Shown piece by piece: positions 36,723 to 45,759 of a stretch of 64,000 nucleotides of DNA. Position numbers and translations under genes: made by a program. The first letter of the stretch is position 1, and each line of letters begins with the position of its first letter. The notes under the pieces are model-generated. The model saw only the letters and a list, made by a program, of their open reading frames with translations. It made no database searches and was not told where the DNA came from. The stretch comes from Melioribacteraceae bacterium (GTDB lineage Bacteria; Bacteroidota; Ignavibacteria; Ignavibacteriales; Melioribacteraceae). Where the stretch lies: NCBI GenBank assembly GCA_022181065.1, contig BQMY01000079.1, forward strand, positions 1 through 64,000. Reading direction: 5' to 3'.

Positions 36723-38084
36723 ATGAAAAATTTTTTAATTCTTATTCTACTTTTCACATCGCTACATTTTTCACAAGTTGTTACTTTGAGGGAGAAGATA
36801 GGTCAGATGATTATGACCGGGTTTTCTAACGAGGGTGATTCATATGAACGTGTGTTAACAGATATTGAAGATTATAATCTGGGCGGAGTTATCTTTTTCA
36901 GGAGTAATATCGATGACGGCAATCAGGTGCAATTACTGATTGAAACATTGCAAAGTTCTGCGGCTACCCCGCTTTTTACAGCAGTGGATCAGGAAGGTGG
37001 TCTTGTAGCTCGTTTTACAAGTTCAAACGGATATCAAAAAACTCCTTCAGCCTATAAACTGGGCACTGAGATCAACAGCGAAGACACAACGCGGTATTAC
37101 GCCGCAATGATGGCAGGATGGCTTTATGACGCGGGATTTAATGTTAATTTCGCGCCTGTTGTTGATGTGAATGTCAATCCCGAATCACCCGCGATCGGGC
37201 ATTATGGAAGAAGTTTTTCAGATGATCCCGTGGTGGTTTATAATCATTCATCGTGGTTTATAGATGAATTTCATCAAAAAAATATCTCAACAGCGTTAAA
37301 ACATTTTCCGGGTCACGGTAGCGCGGAAGACGACAGTCACCTTGGATTTACTGATATCACGTCCACATGGTCAGCGGTAGAACTTAATCCTTATGAACTC
37401 CTGATTGATGATGGCTACAAAGATTTGGTAATGAGCGGTCATTTATTTAATGAAAATATCGATACTCTTTATCCGGCGTCACTATCCACATTCGCCCTCG
37501 ACAGCCTTCTGAGAAATGAACTTGGATTTGAAGGTATAATTGTCAGTGATGAAATGTTCATGCAGGCTATATCCGCAAATTTCGGATTTGAAGAGGCGGT
37601 TGTACAGGCAGTGATAGCAGGTACAGATATCCTGCTTTATAGCACTAATTTTTATGAAGAGCAGCCTTTGGTTCCATACATTATTGATCTGATTGAAACA
37701 AAAGTGAACGAAAATGTAATTCCAGTATCCAGAATTGAGGAAGCATACGACAGAATAACAGCACTCAAACAGGAACGCCAGATCATCACCTCTACAGATG
37801 ATAGCTTTGCTTCAATACTTCCGGAAAATTATGAAATAGGAAATTATCCCAATCCGTTTAATCCTTCAACGACAATAAAAGTCAATTTAGTGAAATCCGG
37901 TAATATCACCCTTAGTGTATATAATATCACAGGTGAAAAAATTGCAGAGCTGGCAGACGGATATTTCAATCAGGGAAGTTTCTCATTTAAGTTTAGCGGT
38001 GCCGGTTTTGCTTCGGGAGTTTATCTCGCTGTTTTAGAGACAAATGCGGGAGTTTTTACCCATAAACTGATGCTAATGAAATAA
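36723..38084 (+). CDS. T9SS-sorted glycoside hydrolase family 3 (beta-N-acetylhexosaminidase-like)
   Basis: A 453-residue secreted enzyme. A signal peptide (ending LHFSQ) is followed directly by a GH3 N-terminal barrel: LREKIGQMIMTGF near residue 22, VDQEGGLVARF near 92, the KHFPGHGSAEDDSH substrate/acid-base loop near 193, and the nucleophile Asp in GIIVSDEMF near 275. This pattern is NagZ-like (N-acetylglucosaminidase) rather than beta-glucosidase, and the GH3 C-terminal domain is absent. The final about 80 residues are a T9SS type-A sorting module with NYPNPFNPSTTI. It is therefore exported to the surface, unlike cytoplasmic NagZ. Likely targets are GlcNAc-containing glycans or cell-wall fragments. 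Confidence 0.9.
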   Translation: MKNFLILILLFTSLHFSQVVTLREKIGQMIMTGFSNEGDSYERVLTDIEDYNLGGVIFFRSNIDDGNQVQLLIETLQSSAATPLFTAVDQEGGLVARFTSSNGYQKTPSAYKLGTEINSEDTTRYYAAMMAGWLYDAGFNVNFAPVVDVNVNPESPAIGHYGRSFSDDPVVVYNHSSWFIDEFHQKNISTALKHFPGHGSAEDDSHLGFTDITSTWSAVELNPYELLIDDGYKDLVMSGHLFNENIDTLYPASLSTFALDSLLRNELGFEGIIVSDEMFMQAISANFGFEEAVVQAVIAGTDILLYSTNFYEEQPLVPYIIDLIETKVNENVIPVSRIEEAYDRITALKQERQIITSTDDSFASILPENYEIGNYPNPFNPSTTIKVNLVKSGNITLSVYNITGEKIAELADGYFNQGSFSFKFSGAGFASGVYLAVLETNAGVFTHKLMLMK

Positions 38085-38165
38085 TTTTTTGGGGTAAAAC
38101 TATAAATGATGAATTATCACTATAGTATTTTTTTTATATAAAGACTATACTTAGCAATTTCATAT

Positions 38166-39161
38166 ATGACGGGTAACATGAATAATAAAATATTGAAAAC
38201 CGCTATTGTACAATCTCCGCCGGTCTTTTTCAATCTTGAAGAAACCATAGACAAATTTTCCAAACTTCTTACTGAAGCGAAGGAGGAAGGCGCAAAATTG
38301 GTTGTATTCCCGGAAACCTGGCTCCCCGGTTACCCGGTCTGGATTGATAGCGCGCCAGAGGCTGCATTATGGGATAACCACGGCGCCAAAAACTTATATG
38401 CAGCTTTATTCAATAATTCTTTAGCATTGGATAGCCCCGAATTTTCGAAAATCGCGAAATTTGTTTATGAACTCGAAATGTATGTTGTCCTTGGAATTAA
38501 TGAAAAATCGGGTTCCACTCTTTACAACACGATCATTTATTTCGACGGAACTAAAAAAACGTATAAAATCCACCGCAAACTTGTACCAACTTATACAGAA
38601 AAACTGATTTGGGGACGGGGAGACGGTTCTACCTTTAACTATCTTGAAACGCCATATGGAAATATCGGGGCGCTTATCTGCTGGGAGCACTGGATGCCAT
38701 TCGCTCGGGCTGTGATGCATTCATTCAATGAGGTGATACATATCGCGCAATTCCCTTCGGTTCGTGAACTTCATCAGCTTGCAGCAAGGCATTATGCTTT
38801 TGAAGGTACCACGTATGTAATCGGCTCGGGAACTGTTGTACGTAAATCGGATGTGATTGAAGGGTATAAATCTCTCGGATTACGTGATCAAGCCGGACTC
38901 GATTTACTCGAATCGATGACTCCCTCCAGGGATGGTTATCTTTATGATGGCGGTTCATGCGTTATCGCTCCTGACAGTTCATACTCTTCGGGACCTGTTT
39001 TTGATAAAGCGGGAACTGTGTACACAGATATCAATTTGAATAATGTTCAGGGAGAATATATGTACCTCGATACAGATGGTCATTACTCCCGACCCGATAT
39101 TTTTTCACTTGATGTTAATATATCCGAACAGATTAACGTAAATTTTATCAAAAAGAGTTAG
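38166..39161 (+). CDS. Nitrilase
   Basis: A 331-residue cytoplasmic carbon-nitrogen hydrolase of the nitrilase branch. The catalytic triad is visible: Glu50 (VVFPETWLPGYP), Lys138 (YKIHRKLVPTY) and Cys172 (GALICWEHWMP). The residues around Cys172 (CWEHWMP) are the nitrilase (EC 3.5.5.1) type rather than amidase or beta-ureidopropionase. Such enzymes convert organic nitriles to acids and ammonia. The ATG at 38166 is used; a Met four codons later (38178) is an alternative. About 80 AT-rich bases separate it from the GH3 gene, so it probably has its own promoter. Confidence 0.93.
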   Translation: MTGNMNNKILKTAIVQSPPVFFNLEETIDKFSKLLTEAKEEGAKLVVFPETWLPGYPVWIDSAPEAALWDNHGAKNLYAALFNNSLALDSPEFSKIAKFVYELEMYVVLGINEKSGSTLYNTIIYFDGTKKTYKIHRKLVPTYTEKLIWGRGDGSTFNYLETPYGNIGALICWEHWMPFARAVMHSFNEVIHIAQFPSVRELHQLAARHYAFEGTTYVIGSGTVVRKSDVIEGYKSLGLRDQAGLDLLESMTPSRDGYLYDGGSCVIAPDSSYSSGPVFDKAGTVYTDINLNNVQGEYMYLDTDGHYSRPDIFSLDVNISEQINVNFIKKS

Positions 39162-39196
39162 ATTAATTAGTTATTATTGGCATTACTATAAAACAA

Positions 39197-40255
39197 TTGA
39201 CCGGATTTCATTTGAAAGTTTTAAACATGTTTCTTCTGTTGATAGTAGGAATTTCATTTAGTTTCTGCACAGGAGATATCCCCCCACTAACAGAAGAAGA
39301 AGAAAACGCGACAATCCTTAAAGAAGTTGTTCCAAAAAAACTGAATCTCTCAAAAGACCTTGTGGATAAAAATCCTGAATTTTCCGGTCTGACCTGGTTT
39401 AACGACTACCTTCTTTTAATACCTCAGTTCCCAAACAGAGTAAGTCCCCAGGCAAACGGTGCAATACCATATCTTCATCGTGATTCCGTTATTGCGGCTA
39501 TTGAGAATGAGAATATTGTTCTTGAACCAAAATACTTCAAACTGATCGCTGCCGGACTTGAGAATTTTTTCGATCCGGGTTCGGGGTTTGAGTCAGCCAC
39601 TATTAGCGGAAACAACATTTATCTCACAATTGAATCGGTCAAGGGAATCAACACTACCGGCTTTGTAGTAATGGGTGAAATAAATCCTGATGAAGAAACT
39701 ATAGTTCTTTCCGAGGAGTCGCTTTCAGAAATCAAACAGGTCGTTGAGATATTCAACTTTTCTGATGAGACCATAATCTACAGTAATGATCACATTTACA
39801 CCTTCTATGAGGCAAACGGAAAAAATGTAAATCCATATCCTGTATCGCACATATTTTCAAAAACTCTCGATCCTCTAGGGGCAGTTCCTTCCCCGTCGCT
39901 TGAGTACAGAATAACCGACGCGACGAGCGTTGACGAAAACAATCGGTTCTGGGTGATTAATTATTATTACCCCGGCGAGTATGACAAAATTCACCCCGGT
40001 GTAGATTCGATTGTGGTAACCAAAGGAACCGGTAAATCACATCTAAAATCCGATATTACAGAAAGACTCGTGGAGTTTGAAATATTATGGGATAAAATTG
40101 CACTCACTTCCTCACCTCCTGTTCTTATTCAGCTTGACGAATCGAACAGGGGAAATAATTGGGAGGGGATTGCAAGACTTGATAATTTCGGATTTTTAAT
40201 GGTAACCGATACCTACCCTGATGATGCGTTATATTTTATAAAAACCGGGAAATAA
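39197..40255 (+). CDS. Hypothetical lipoprotein, possibly beta-propeller
   Basis: A 352-residue protein with a short hydrophobic N-terminus and a lipobox-like SFSF-C. The start is uncertain: TTG at 39197 is shown, TTG at 39212 would give MKVLNMFLLL with a normal n-region, and an ATG at 39227 would give a very short signal. The mature chain is beta-rich, and the C-terminal NWEGIARLDNFGFLMVTDT resembles the last blade of phytase-like or SdiA-regulated-type propellers. I cannot name a function. It is followed after 13 bases by the PAP2 gene, which suggests cotranscription and perhaps a link to phosphate-ester metabolism. Confidence 0.6.
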   Translation: MTGFHLKVLNMFLLLIVGISFSFCTGDIPPLTEEEENATILKEVVPKKLNLSKDLVDKNPEFSGLTWFNDYLLLIPQFPNRVSPQANGAIPYLHRDSVIAAIENENIVLEPKYFKLIAAGLENFFDPGSGFESATISGNNIYLTIESVKGINTTGFVVMGEINPDEETIVLSEESLSEIKQVVEIFNFSDETIIYSNDHIYTFYEANGKNVNPYPVSHIFSKTLDPLGAVPSPSLEYRITDATSVDENNRFWVINYYYPGEYDKIHPGVDSIVVTKGTGKSHLKSDITERLVEFEILWDKIALTSSPPVLIQLDESNRGNNWEGIARLDNFGFLMVTDTYPDDALYFIKTGK

Positions 40256-40268
40256 TAAATTACTTTTT

Positions 40269-40922
40269 ATGAAATACTTCCAAACTTTTAGAACAAACTG
40301 GCGTGAATTCTTAAAAAACAGATCTGATGTTTACCTTCTTTCAGGTGGAATTTTATTTTTGAGTCTGGTTGTACTTGGGATCAGCAATTTTTTCGGATGG
40401 AATGAAGCACGCCCCGGTACTGTAATCCCCGATCCGGTACTCGCTTTGTTTGAACCGATCGATCTTACATGGATCACCTTCATAGTTTTGTATGGAATTC
40501 TGCTCGTCATCGTTCTTTATATGCTGCCGCGACCTAAAATTCTTTTATTCGCGGCTTACGGATACGGACTCCTTGTCGCGGTGAGAATGGCAACCATGTT
40601 TTTATTGCCGCTGGAAGCGCCCCCTTCGATAATTCCACTCGAAGATCCCTTCATAGCAATTATAGGCGGCGGTGTTACACTCCAGAAAGATTTGTTTTTT
40701 TCGGGTCACACGGGCACTTCATTTTTTTTCTTTTTAATTCTTGAAAACAAACTGCTGAAATATATTATGCTCGCGGTAACGATAATTATAGGAAGTTTCG
40801 TGTTATTGCAGCATGTACATTACTCAATAGATGTATTTTCCGCTCCTTTCTTCACATTTGCGGTGTTTTCAATCACTCGAAAATTTGTTTCGTCCTATTT
40901 GTCTCAAAAAGGAATTATTTAG
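40269..40922 (+). CDS. PAP2-type membrane phosphatase / sphingomyelin-synthase-like protein
   Basis: A 217-residue polytopic membrane protein with about six hydrophobic segments. Two catalytic motifs of the PAP2 superfamily are near the C-terminus: FFSGHTGTSFF (C2, proton-donor His) and QHVHYSIDVFSAPFF (C3, nucleophile His and Asp). The classic C1 KxxxxxxRP is not clear, as in the sphingomyelin synthase-like PAP2_C group, in which this probably falls. It would act on lipid phosphates or transfer lipid head groups at the outer face of the membrane. It overlaps no neighbour, and the next gene starts 47 bases later. Confidence 0.85.
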   Translation: MKYFQTFRTNWREFLKNRSDVYLLSGGILFLSLVVLGISNFFGWNEARPGTVIPDPVLALFEPIDLTWITFIVLYGILLVIVLYMLPRPKILLFAAYGYGLLVAVRMATMFLLPLEAPPSIIPLEDPFIAIIGGGVTLQKDLFFSGHTGTSFFFFLILENKLLKYIMLAVTIIIGSFVLLQHVHYSIDVFSAPFFTFAVFSITRKFVSSYLSQKGII

Positions 40923-40969
40923 CAAAACTTTATGTTTGGCTTTTGTTCTCTAATTATTCGTAAGCTAAA

Positions 40970-41605
40970 ATGATTAAACAATCAGTTTATTTACATTATC
41001 TTTCAGCTCTAACAGATGGTGACAGACTCACATGTGTCAGCATCGTTGATAATCTTGTATCCGAAGAGGTTGATATTAAAACCATCTATGTTGACCTCCT
41101 TCAGAAATCGATGTATCGCATCGGTCATCTTTGGGAAAAAAGCAGAGCCTCAATAGCAACTGAACACGTTGCCACAAAAATAACCGAAAACATTTTGAGT
41201 ATGTTGTACCCGGTTGTTTCTTCTTCTGAAAAAATCGGGAAAACCGCGGTTATTACTTGTGTTGACAAGGAATTTCATGAACTGGGCGCTCGAATGATTT
41301 CAGATTATCTTGAATACAAAGGTTGGACCACATATTACCTTGGCGCTAATGTTCCCCGTATTGAAGTTCTAAACCTCATTAAAGAAAAAAAGCCCGACTT
41401 AATAGGAATTTCAGCAAATTTATATGTTAATATCATCAGAGCCTTTAAGTTTGTAGAAGAGATTAAAAAAGAAAGACCCGAACAAAAAATTATAGTGGGT
41501 GGTCAGGCTTTTACACATGAGGATGCCCCAAATCCGCATCAGCTCGAAGAGTGCAGTTATCTTGGAAGTCTCGATGAACTTGATAACTTCATCGCAAATC
41601 TTTAA
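40970..41605 (+). CDS. Freestanding cobalamin-binding, CarH-like light-sensor domain protein
   Basis: A 211-residue soluble protein made of two domains: a helical bundle (about 1-80) and a Rossmann-like B12-binding domain (about 90-211). The bundle holds W55 followed after exactly nine residues by E65-H66, the W-x9-EH signature of CarH/LitR photoreceptors that caps the upper face of adenosylcobalamin. The B12 domain has E101-F-H103-E-L-G106 (the E/D-x-H-x-x-G lower-ligand motif), GISANLY and VGGQAF. CarH normally carries an N-terminal MerR helix-turn-helix; none is present here. The residue after the Trp is Glu, not the His that coordinates Co after photolysis in Thermus CarH. A role as a light- or B12-responsive regulator acting through a partner is inferred. 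Confidence 0.85.
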   Translation: MIKQSVYLHYLSALTDGDRLTCVSIVDNLVSEEVDIKTIYVDLLQKSMYRIGHLWEKSRASIATEHVATKITENILSMLYPVVSSSEKIGKTAVITCVDKEFHELGARMISDYLEYKGWTTYYLGANVPRIEVLNLIKEKKPDLIGISANLYVNIIRAFKFVEEIKKERPEQKIIVGGQAFTHEDAPNPHQLEECSYLGSLDELDNFIANL

Positions 41606-41610
41606 TTTTT

Positions 41611-41641
41611 AGCAGGAAGTTCTTTACTTCCTGCTGCTTTT
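41611..41641 (+). terminator. Hairpin terminator after the cobalamin-binding protein
   Basis: AGCAGGAAGT (41611-41620) pairs perfectly with ACTTCCTGCT (41626-41635) around TCTTT, followed by GCTTTT. It lies 6 bases after the stop at 41605. Confidence 0.8.
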
Positions 41642-41683
41642 CCTAAATTATATTTCGTTTTAGATAATTGATTCGGAGCATAA

Positions 41684-44074
41684 ATGCTTTTAATACGTAT
41701 TAAGCAGACCTTGATAGCTGCTTTGTTTATTACTATATCTCTGAACGCGGGTGTGTTCGATATCATTCAACCTGTAAAAATTAAATCGGGTGTTACTGAT
41801 TCGGTTGTGGTTCAGGACCTTTTTTATGCGGAAAATTACAATGTCGCGCTTTCTCCTAACAGCGATATAAACGCAACCTACGATGGCGGCAGTAATGTAA
41901 TTAAATTCGCGCCAAATATGGATTTTTACGGCTTCACTACTTTACAGATAAGCAATTCCGGCGAAGTGCTTGATATCCCGATCGTTGTGAATAGAGAACA
42001 ACGAAGCGAGTTCAATTACAAACCATGGAAAGATTATAAAGAATTGACTGTATTCGGTTCGTTTAACGGCTGGAACCGTCATGAACACTACATGAAAGAT
42101 GACGACGGGGACGGTATTTTTACTGTGGAAGTTCCGGTAGAACCGGGAAATTATCAATATAAGTTTTATGGTGATGGTGAAGAAATTGTAGATCCGAATA
42201 ATCCGGATTCTATCTCGAACGGATCAGGCAGTTTTAACTCCATCCTTGACGTTCTACCGCTTAGTGATGTTAAAACATTTCTTCATATACAGGATTATAC
42301 AAAATCGGAAAATGAAGTGGTATTACAGTTCTCTTATGAACACAATGCTTCCGGGAAACTGGATTCCGGAAAACTTTTCGTTTTTGTTAATAATAATCTA
42401 TTGAGCGATAATTCTGTTGAAGTTTCCGGGAATTCCGCAACGGTCAAGATTGATTCCGATCTGCTTTCAGGTAAAAAACAGATTCGTGTTACCGCCGATG
42501 TTGAAGGTGAAATCTCCAACACACAAAATATAGTTTTGTTTGATGGCGAACCGGCTGGATACAATAATTCCGATTTCACGTGGTACGACGCTACCATTTA
42601 TTCTATTATGGTTGATCGTTTTAATGATGGTGATAGTTCAATAAACGCACCGATAGAGTTCGACTCACTTAAATGGAAGGCGAACTATTTGGGAGGTGAT
42701 CTTCAGGGTATAATTAATAAACTTGAAGATGGGTATTTTGATAAATTGGGTATAAATACTATCTGGATATCACCTGTTTATGATAATCCAAATAAAGCAT
42801 ATAAAGAGTATCCCGCGCCACACAGATATTATTCAGGTTACCACGGATATTGGCCTTCTCACCATGAACGTATCGAAGAAAAATTTGGCGACATGTCAAA
42901 ACTTAAAGAGCTGATCGATACCGCAAAAGAGCATAACATTAAAATTCTGCTTGACTTCGTATCAAATCATGTTCATGAAAATCATCCATTCTTTAAGGAA
43001 AATCGTAACTGGTTCGGTCAGCTTGATCTTCCCGACGGCAGGAAAAATCTTCGTTTTTTTGATGAATTCAGATTAACAACCTGGTTTGAACCATATTTGC
43101 CTTCATTCGATTATAACGCGACACCGGAAGTAATCGAAGCAATGACCGAAAACGCGTTATGGTGGCTTAAAACCACCGGTGCGGCAGGTTTCAGGCATGA
43201 TGCTGTTAAGCACGTACCCAATGAATTCTGGAGAGAATTGACCCGAAGGATAAAAAGTGAAATTGAGAGTAAAGAAAACCGGGAAGTATACCAGATTGGT
43301 GAAACTTTCGGAAGTTATGATCTTATCAGTTCTTACGTTAATAATGGTCAGTTGAGCTCTCAGTTCAATTTTAATCTCTATGACCGCGCAATTTGGGCGT
43401 TCATCGACAGCTCGGTTACCTTTGGTGATCTCGATAAGGAGATGCACAAAACTTTCGATGTTTACGGTTACCTTCACAAGATGGGCAATATTATGGACAG
43501 CCATGATAAAAACAGATATATGGCGCATATTGATGGCGATTTACATCTGAGTGAATGGAGTGCCGCAGAAATTGGTTGGAATAATCCCCCGAAAGTTGAT
43601 CACCCTACAAGTTACAACAGGGCTTTACTTTATTACGCGTGGATGAATTCCATCCCGGGATTGCCGGTGATATATTATGGTAGTGAATTTGGAATGACCG
43701 GAGCATCTGATCCTGATAACCGCCGCATGATGCGGTTTGATGATGAGTTAAATCAGTATGAAAGAGATATGCTCACCGAAACCAGAAAAATTATAAACCT
43801 GCGAAAAGATCTGCCCGCTTTGCGTTACGGGGATTTTTATACTCTTACCGCAGATGAAAATGTATATTCATATGTTCGATCTGATGCTAAACAGCGGGTG
43901 CTTGTTGTGCTAAATAAGTCTGACAAACCTCAGAGAGTTGATCTTACTTTTCCGGCGGTTTTCAATGCACAGAAAGTAACCGATCTAGTTACCGGAACAG
44001 AATTGATTCCTGAAAGGAATTCATTATCGGTTGTAATCGGTTCCTACGGCTGGAGTATGTATCTGATTGATTAA
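41684..44074 (+). CDS. GH13 alpha-amylase-family enzyme (cyclomaltodextrinase/neopullulanase-like)
   Basis: A 796-residue secreted enzyme with a signal peptide. A Big_9/cadherin-like N-terminal part is followed by a CBM48/AMPK-type starch-binding domain (about 125-185: TVFGSFNGWNRHEHYM...). The GH13 barrel starts near residue 300 (TIYSIMVDRFNDGD). The conserved regions are in order: I DFVSNHVHENH (about 424), II GFRHDAVKHV with the nucleophile Asp (about 505), III IGETFGS with the acid-base Glu (about 540), and IV MDSHDKNRY with the transition-state Asp (about 606). A C-terminal beta-sandwich ends the protein without a T9SS module. It hydrolyses alpha-1,4 glucans or cyclodextrins, probably in the periplasm. 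A terminator follows at 44099. Confidence 0.92.
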   Translation: MLLIRIKQTLIAALFITISLNAGVFDIIQPVKIKSGVTDSVVVQDLFYAENYNVALSPNSDINATYDGGSNVIKFAPNMDFYGFTTLQISNSGEVLDIPIVVNREQRSEFNYKPWKDYKELTVFGSFNGWNRHEHYMKDDDGDGIFTVEVPVEPGNYQYKFYGDGEEIVDPNNPDSISNGSGSFNSILDVLPLSDVKTFLHIQDYTKSENEVVLQFSYEHNASGKLDSGKLFVFVNNNLLSDNSVEVSGNSATVKIDSDLLSGKKQIRVTADVEGEISNTQNIVLFDGEPAGYNNSDFTWYDATIYSIMVDRFNDGDSSINAPIEFDSLKWKANYLGGDLQGIINKLEDGYFDKLGINTIWISPVYDNPNKAYKEYPAPHRYYSGYHGYWPSHHERIEEKFGDMSKLKELIDTAKEHNIKILLDFVSNHVHENHPFFKENRNWFGQLDLPDGRKNLRFFDEFRLTTWFEPYLPSFDYNATPEVIEAMTENALWWLKTTGAAGFRHDAVKHVPNEFWRELTRRIKSEIESKENREVYQIGETFGSYDLISSYVNNGQLSSQFNFNLYDRAIWAFIDSSVTFGDLDKEMHKTFDVYGYLHKMGNIMDSHDKNRYMAHIDGDLHLSEWSAAEIGWNNPPKVDHPTSYNRALLYYAWMNSIPGLPVIYYGSEFGMTGASDPDNRRMMRFDDELNQYERDMLTETRKIINLRKDLPALRYGDFYTLTADENVYSYVRSDAKQRVLVVLNKSDKPQRVDLTFPAVFNAQKVTDLVTGTELIPERNSLSVVIGSYGWSMYLID

Positions 44075-44098
44075 CGAAACTGATGTTTAGAAATTTTT

Positions 44099-44133
44099 AC
44101 GCGTGTTTCTGAAAAGAGGCACGCGTTTTTTTT
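44099..44133 (+). terminator. Terminator after the GH13 gene
   Basis: ACGCGTGTTTCT and AGAGGCACGCGT form a 12-bp stem (with two G-U pairs) closed by a GAAA tetraloop and followed by eight T. It lies 24 bases after the stop. Confidence 0.85.
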
Positions 44134-44182
44134 GATCAAAAAGGGAGGTGTTTTTAATATCACCACTCCATCATAAAAGGTT

Positions 44183-45660
44183 CCTGAGAGGTCGCCTGTC
44201 CCGCAATGCGGGAAAGACCCGAATGTTATGGAGAATTTAATTCTGTAAAAATACTGGATACCCGCCTTCAATAAGTCTTGTGTCATTCCTGCGTAGGCAG
44301 GAATCCAGAGATACAGTCTTGTCACAATACTGCAAATCGAACCCACCCCCTCCGACGCGTCGGACCCTCCTCCCGCTTCACGGGATAAACTTTGTCAAAT
44401 GGAGGGGAGAAAATACTTTCATGCACATGAACTTGTCATTTCCGGCTTGACCGGAAATCTATCCTTATTTCTTGGAGATACCATCCCAACTCGCAGGAGC
44501 TAAGTGCATGACAAACAAGACTCCTGTGGTTCGATAAACTTTGTTCTGAGCTTTTGCCTGTCCCTCAACGCGGGGAAGACCCGAATGTTATGGAGAATTT
44601 AAGGCTGCAAAAATACTGGATACCCGCCTTCAATAAGTCTTGTGTCATTCCTGCGTAGGCAGGAATCCAGAGATACAGTCTTGTCACAATGCTGCAAATC
44701 GAACCCACCCCCTCCGACGCGTCGGACCCTCCTCCCGCTTCACGGGATAAACTTTGTCAAATGGAGGGGTGAAAATACTTTCATGCACATGAACTTGTCA
44801 TTTCCGGCTTGACCGGAAATCTATCCTTATTTCTTGGAGATACCATCCCAACTCGCAGGAGCTAAGTGCATGACAAAACAAGACTCCTGTGGTTCGATAA
44901 ACTTTGTCCTGAGCTGTCGCCTGTCCCGCAACGCGGGGAAGACCCGAATGTTATGGAGAATTTAAGGCTGCAAAAATACTGGATACCCGCCTTTAATAAG
45001 TCTTGTGTCATTCCTGCGTAGGCAGGAATCCAGAGATACAGTCTTGTCACAATACTGCAAATCGAACCCACCCCCTCCGACGCGTCGGACCCTCCTCCCG
45101 CTTCACGGGATAAACTTTGTCAAATGGAGGGGCAAAAATACTTTCATGCACATGAACTTGTCATTTCCGGCTTGACCGGAAATCTATCCTTATTTCTTGG
45201 AGATACCATCCCAACTCGCAGGAGCTAAGTGCATGACAAAACAAGACTCCTGTGGTTCGATAAACTTTGTTCTGAGCTTTTGCCTGTCCCGTAACGCGGG
45301 GAAGACCCGAATGTTATGGAGAATTTAAGGCTGTAAAAATACTGGATACTCGCCTTCAATAAGTCTTGTGTCATTCCTGCGTAGGCAGGAATCCAGAGAT
45401 ACAGTCTTGTCACAATGCTGCAAATCGAACCCACCCCCGACCCCTCCCCCCGCTTTACGGGATAAACTTTGTCAAATGGAGGGGTGAAAATACTTTCATG
45501 CACATGAACTTGTCATTTCCGGCTTGACCGGAAATCTATCCTTATTTCTTGGAGATACCATCCCAACTCGCAGGAGCTAAGTGCATGACAAACAAGACTC
45601 CTGTGGTTCGATAAACTTTGTCCTGAGCTGTCGCCTGTCCCGCAACCCGGGGAAGACCCG
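44183..45660. repeat. Tandem array of four 362-bp palindrome-rich repeats
   Basis: Four near-identical copies follow one another. The landmark GAATGTTATGGAGAATTTAA starts at 44221, 44583, 44946 and 45309, giving periods of 362, 363 and 363 bases; the last unit is about 351 bases because a CCGACGCGTCGG block is missing. Each unit contains several small palindromes: ATTCCTGC-GTAG-GCAGGAAT, TTTCCGG-CTTGA-CCGGAAA, CCGACGCGTCGG, CCCGC-TTCA-CGGG-like and CCCGCAACGCGGG. Point differences are few. Short minus-strand frames inside it (with WIPAYAGMT) are repeat-derived and are not called as genes. The array fills the gap between the GH13 terminator and the thioesterase gene; 45661-45759 shows nothing else. 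Confidence 0.95.
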
Positions 45661-45759
45661 TCACTGCTATATAGTCAATCATTTTCCGACCCTTCGAGTC
45701 ACCTCAGGGACTTGGCAGAAAAGGTGTCTGAGGTATATGTTACGGGTGCTTTTTTGTAT

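Noticed and set aside
44071-45503. Several minus-strand frames in the tandem array (with WIPAYAGMT peptides)
   Set aside because: They follow the repeat period, share the same peptide because of the repeat, and have no ribosome-binding site or family match. Typical repeat-derived false genes.
44183-45660. CRISPR array
   Set aside because: The units are 362 bp, nearly identical throughout, without unique spacers, and no cas gene is nearby.
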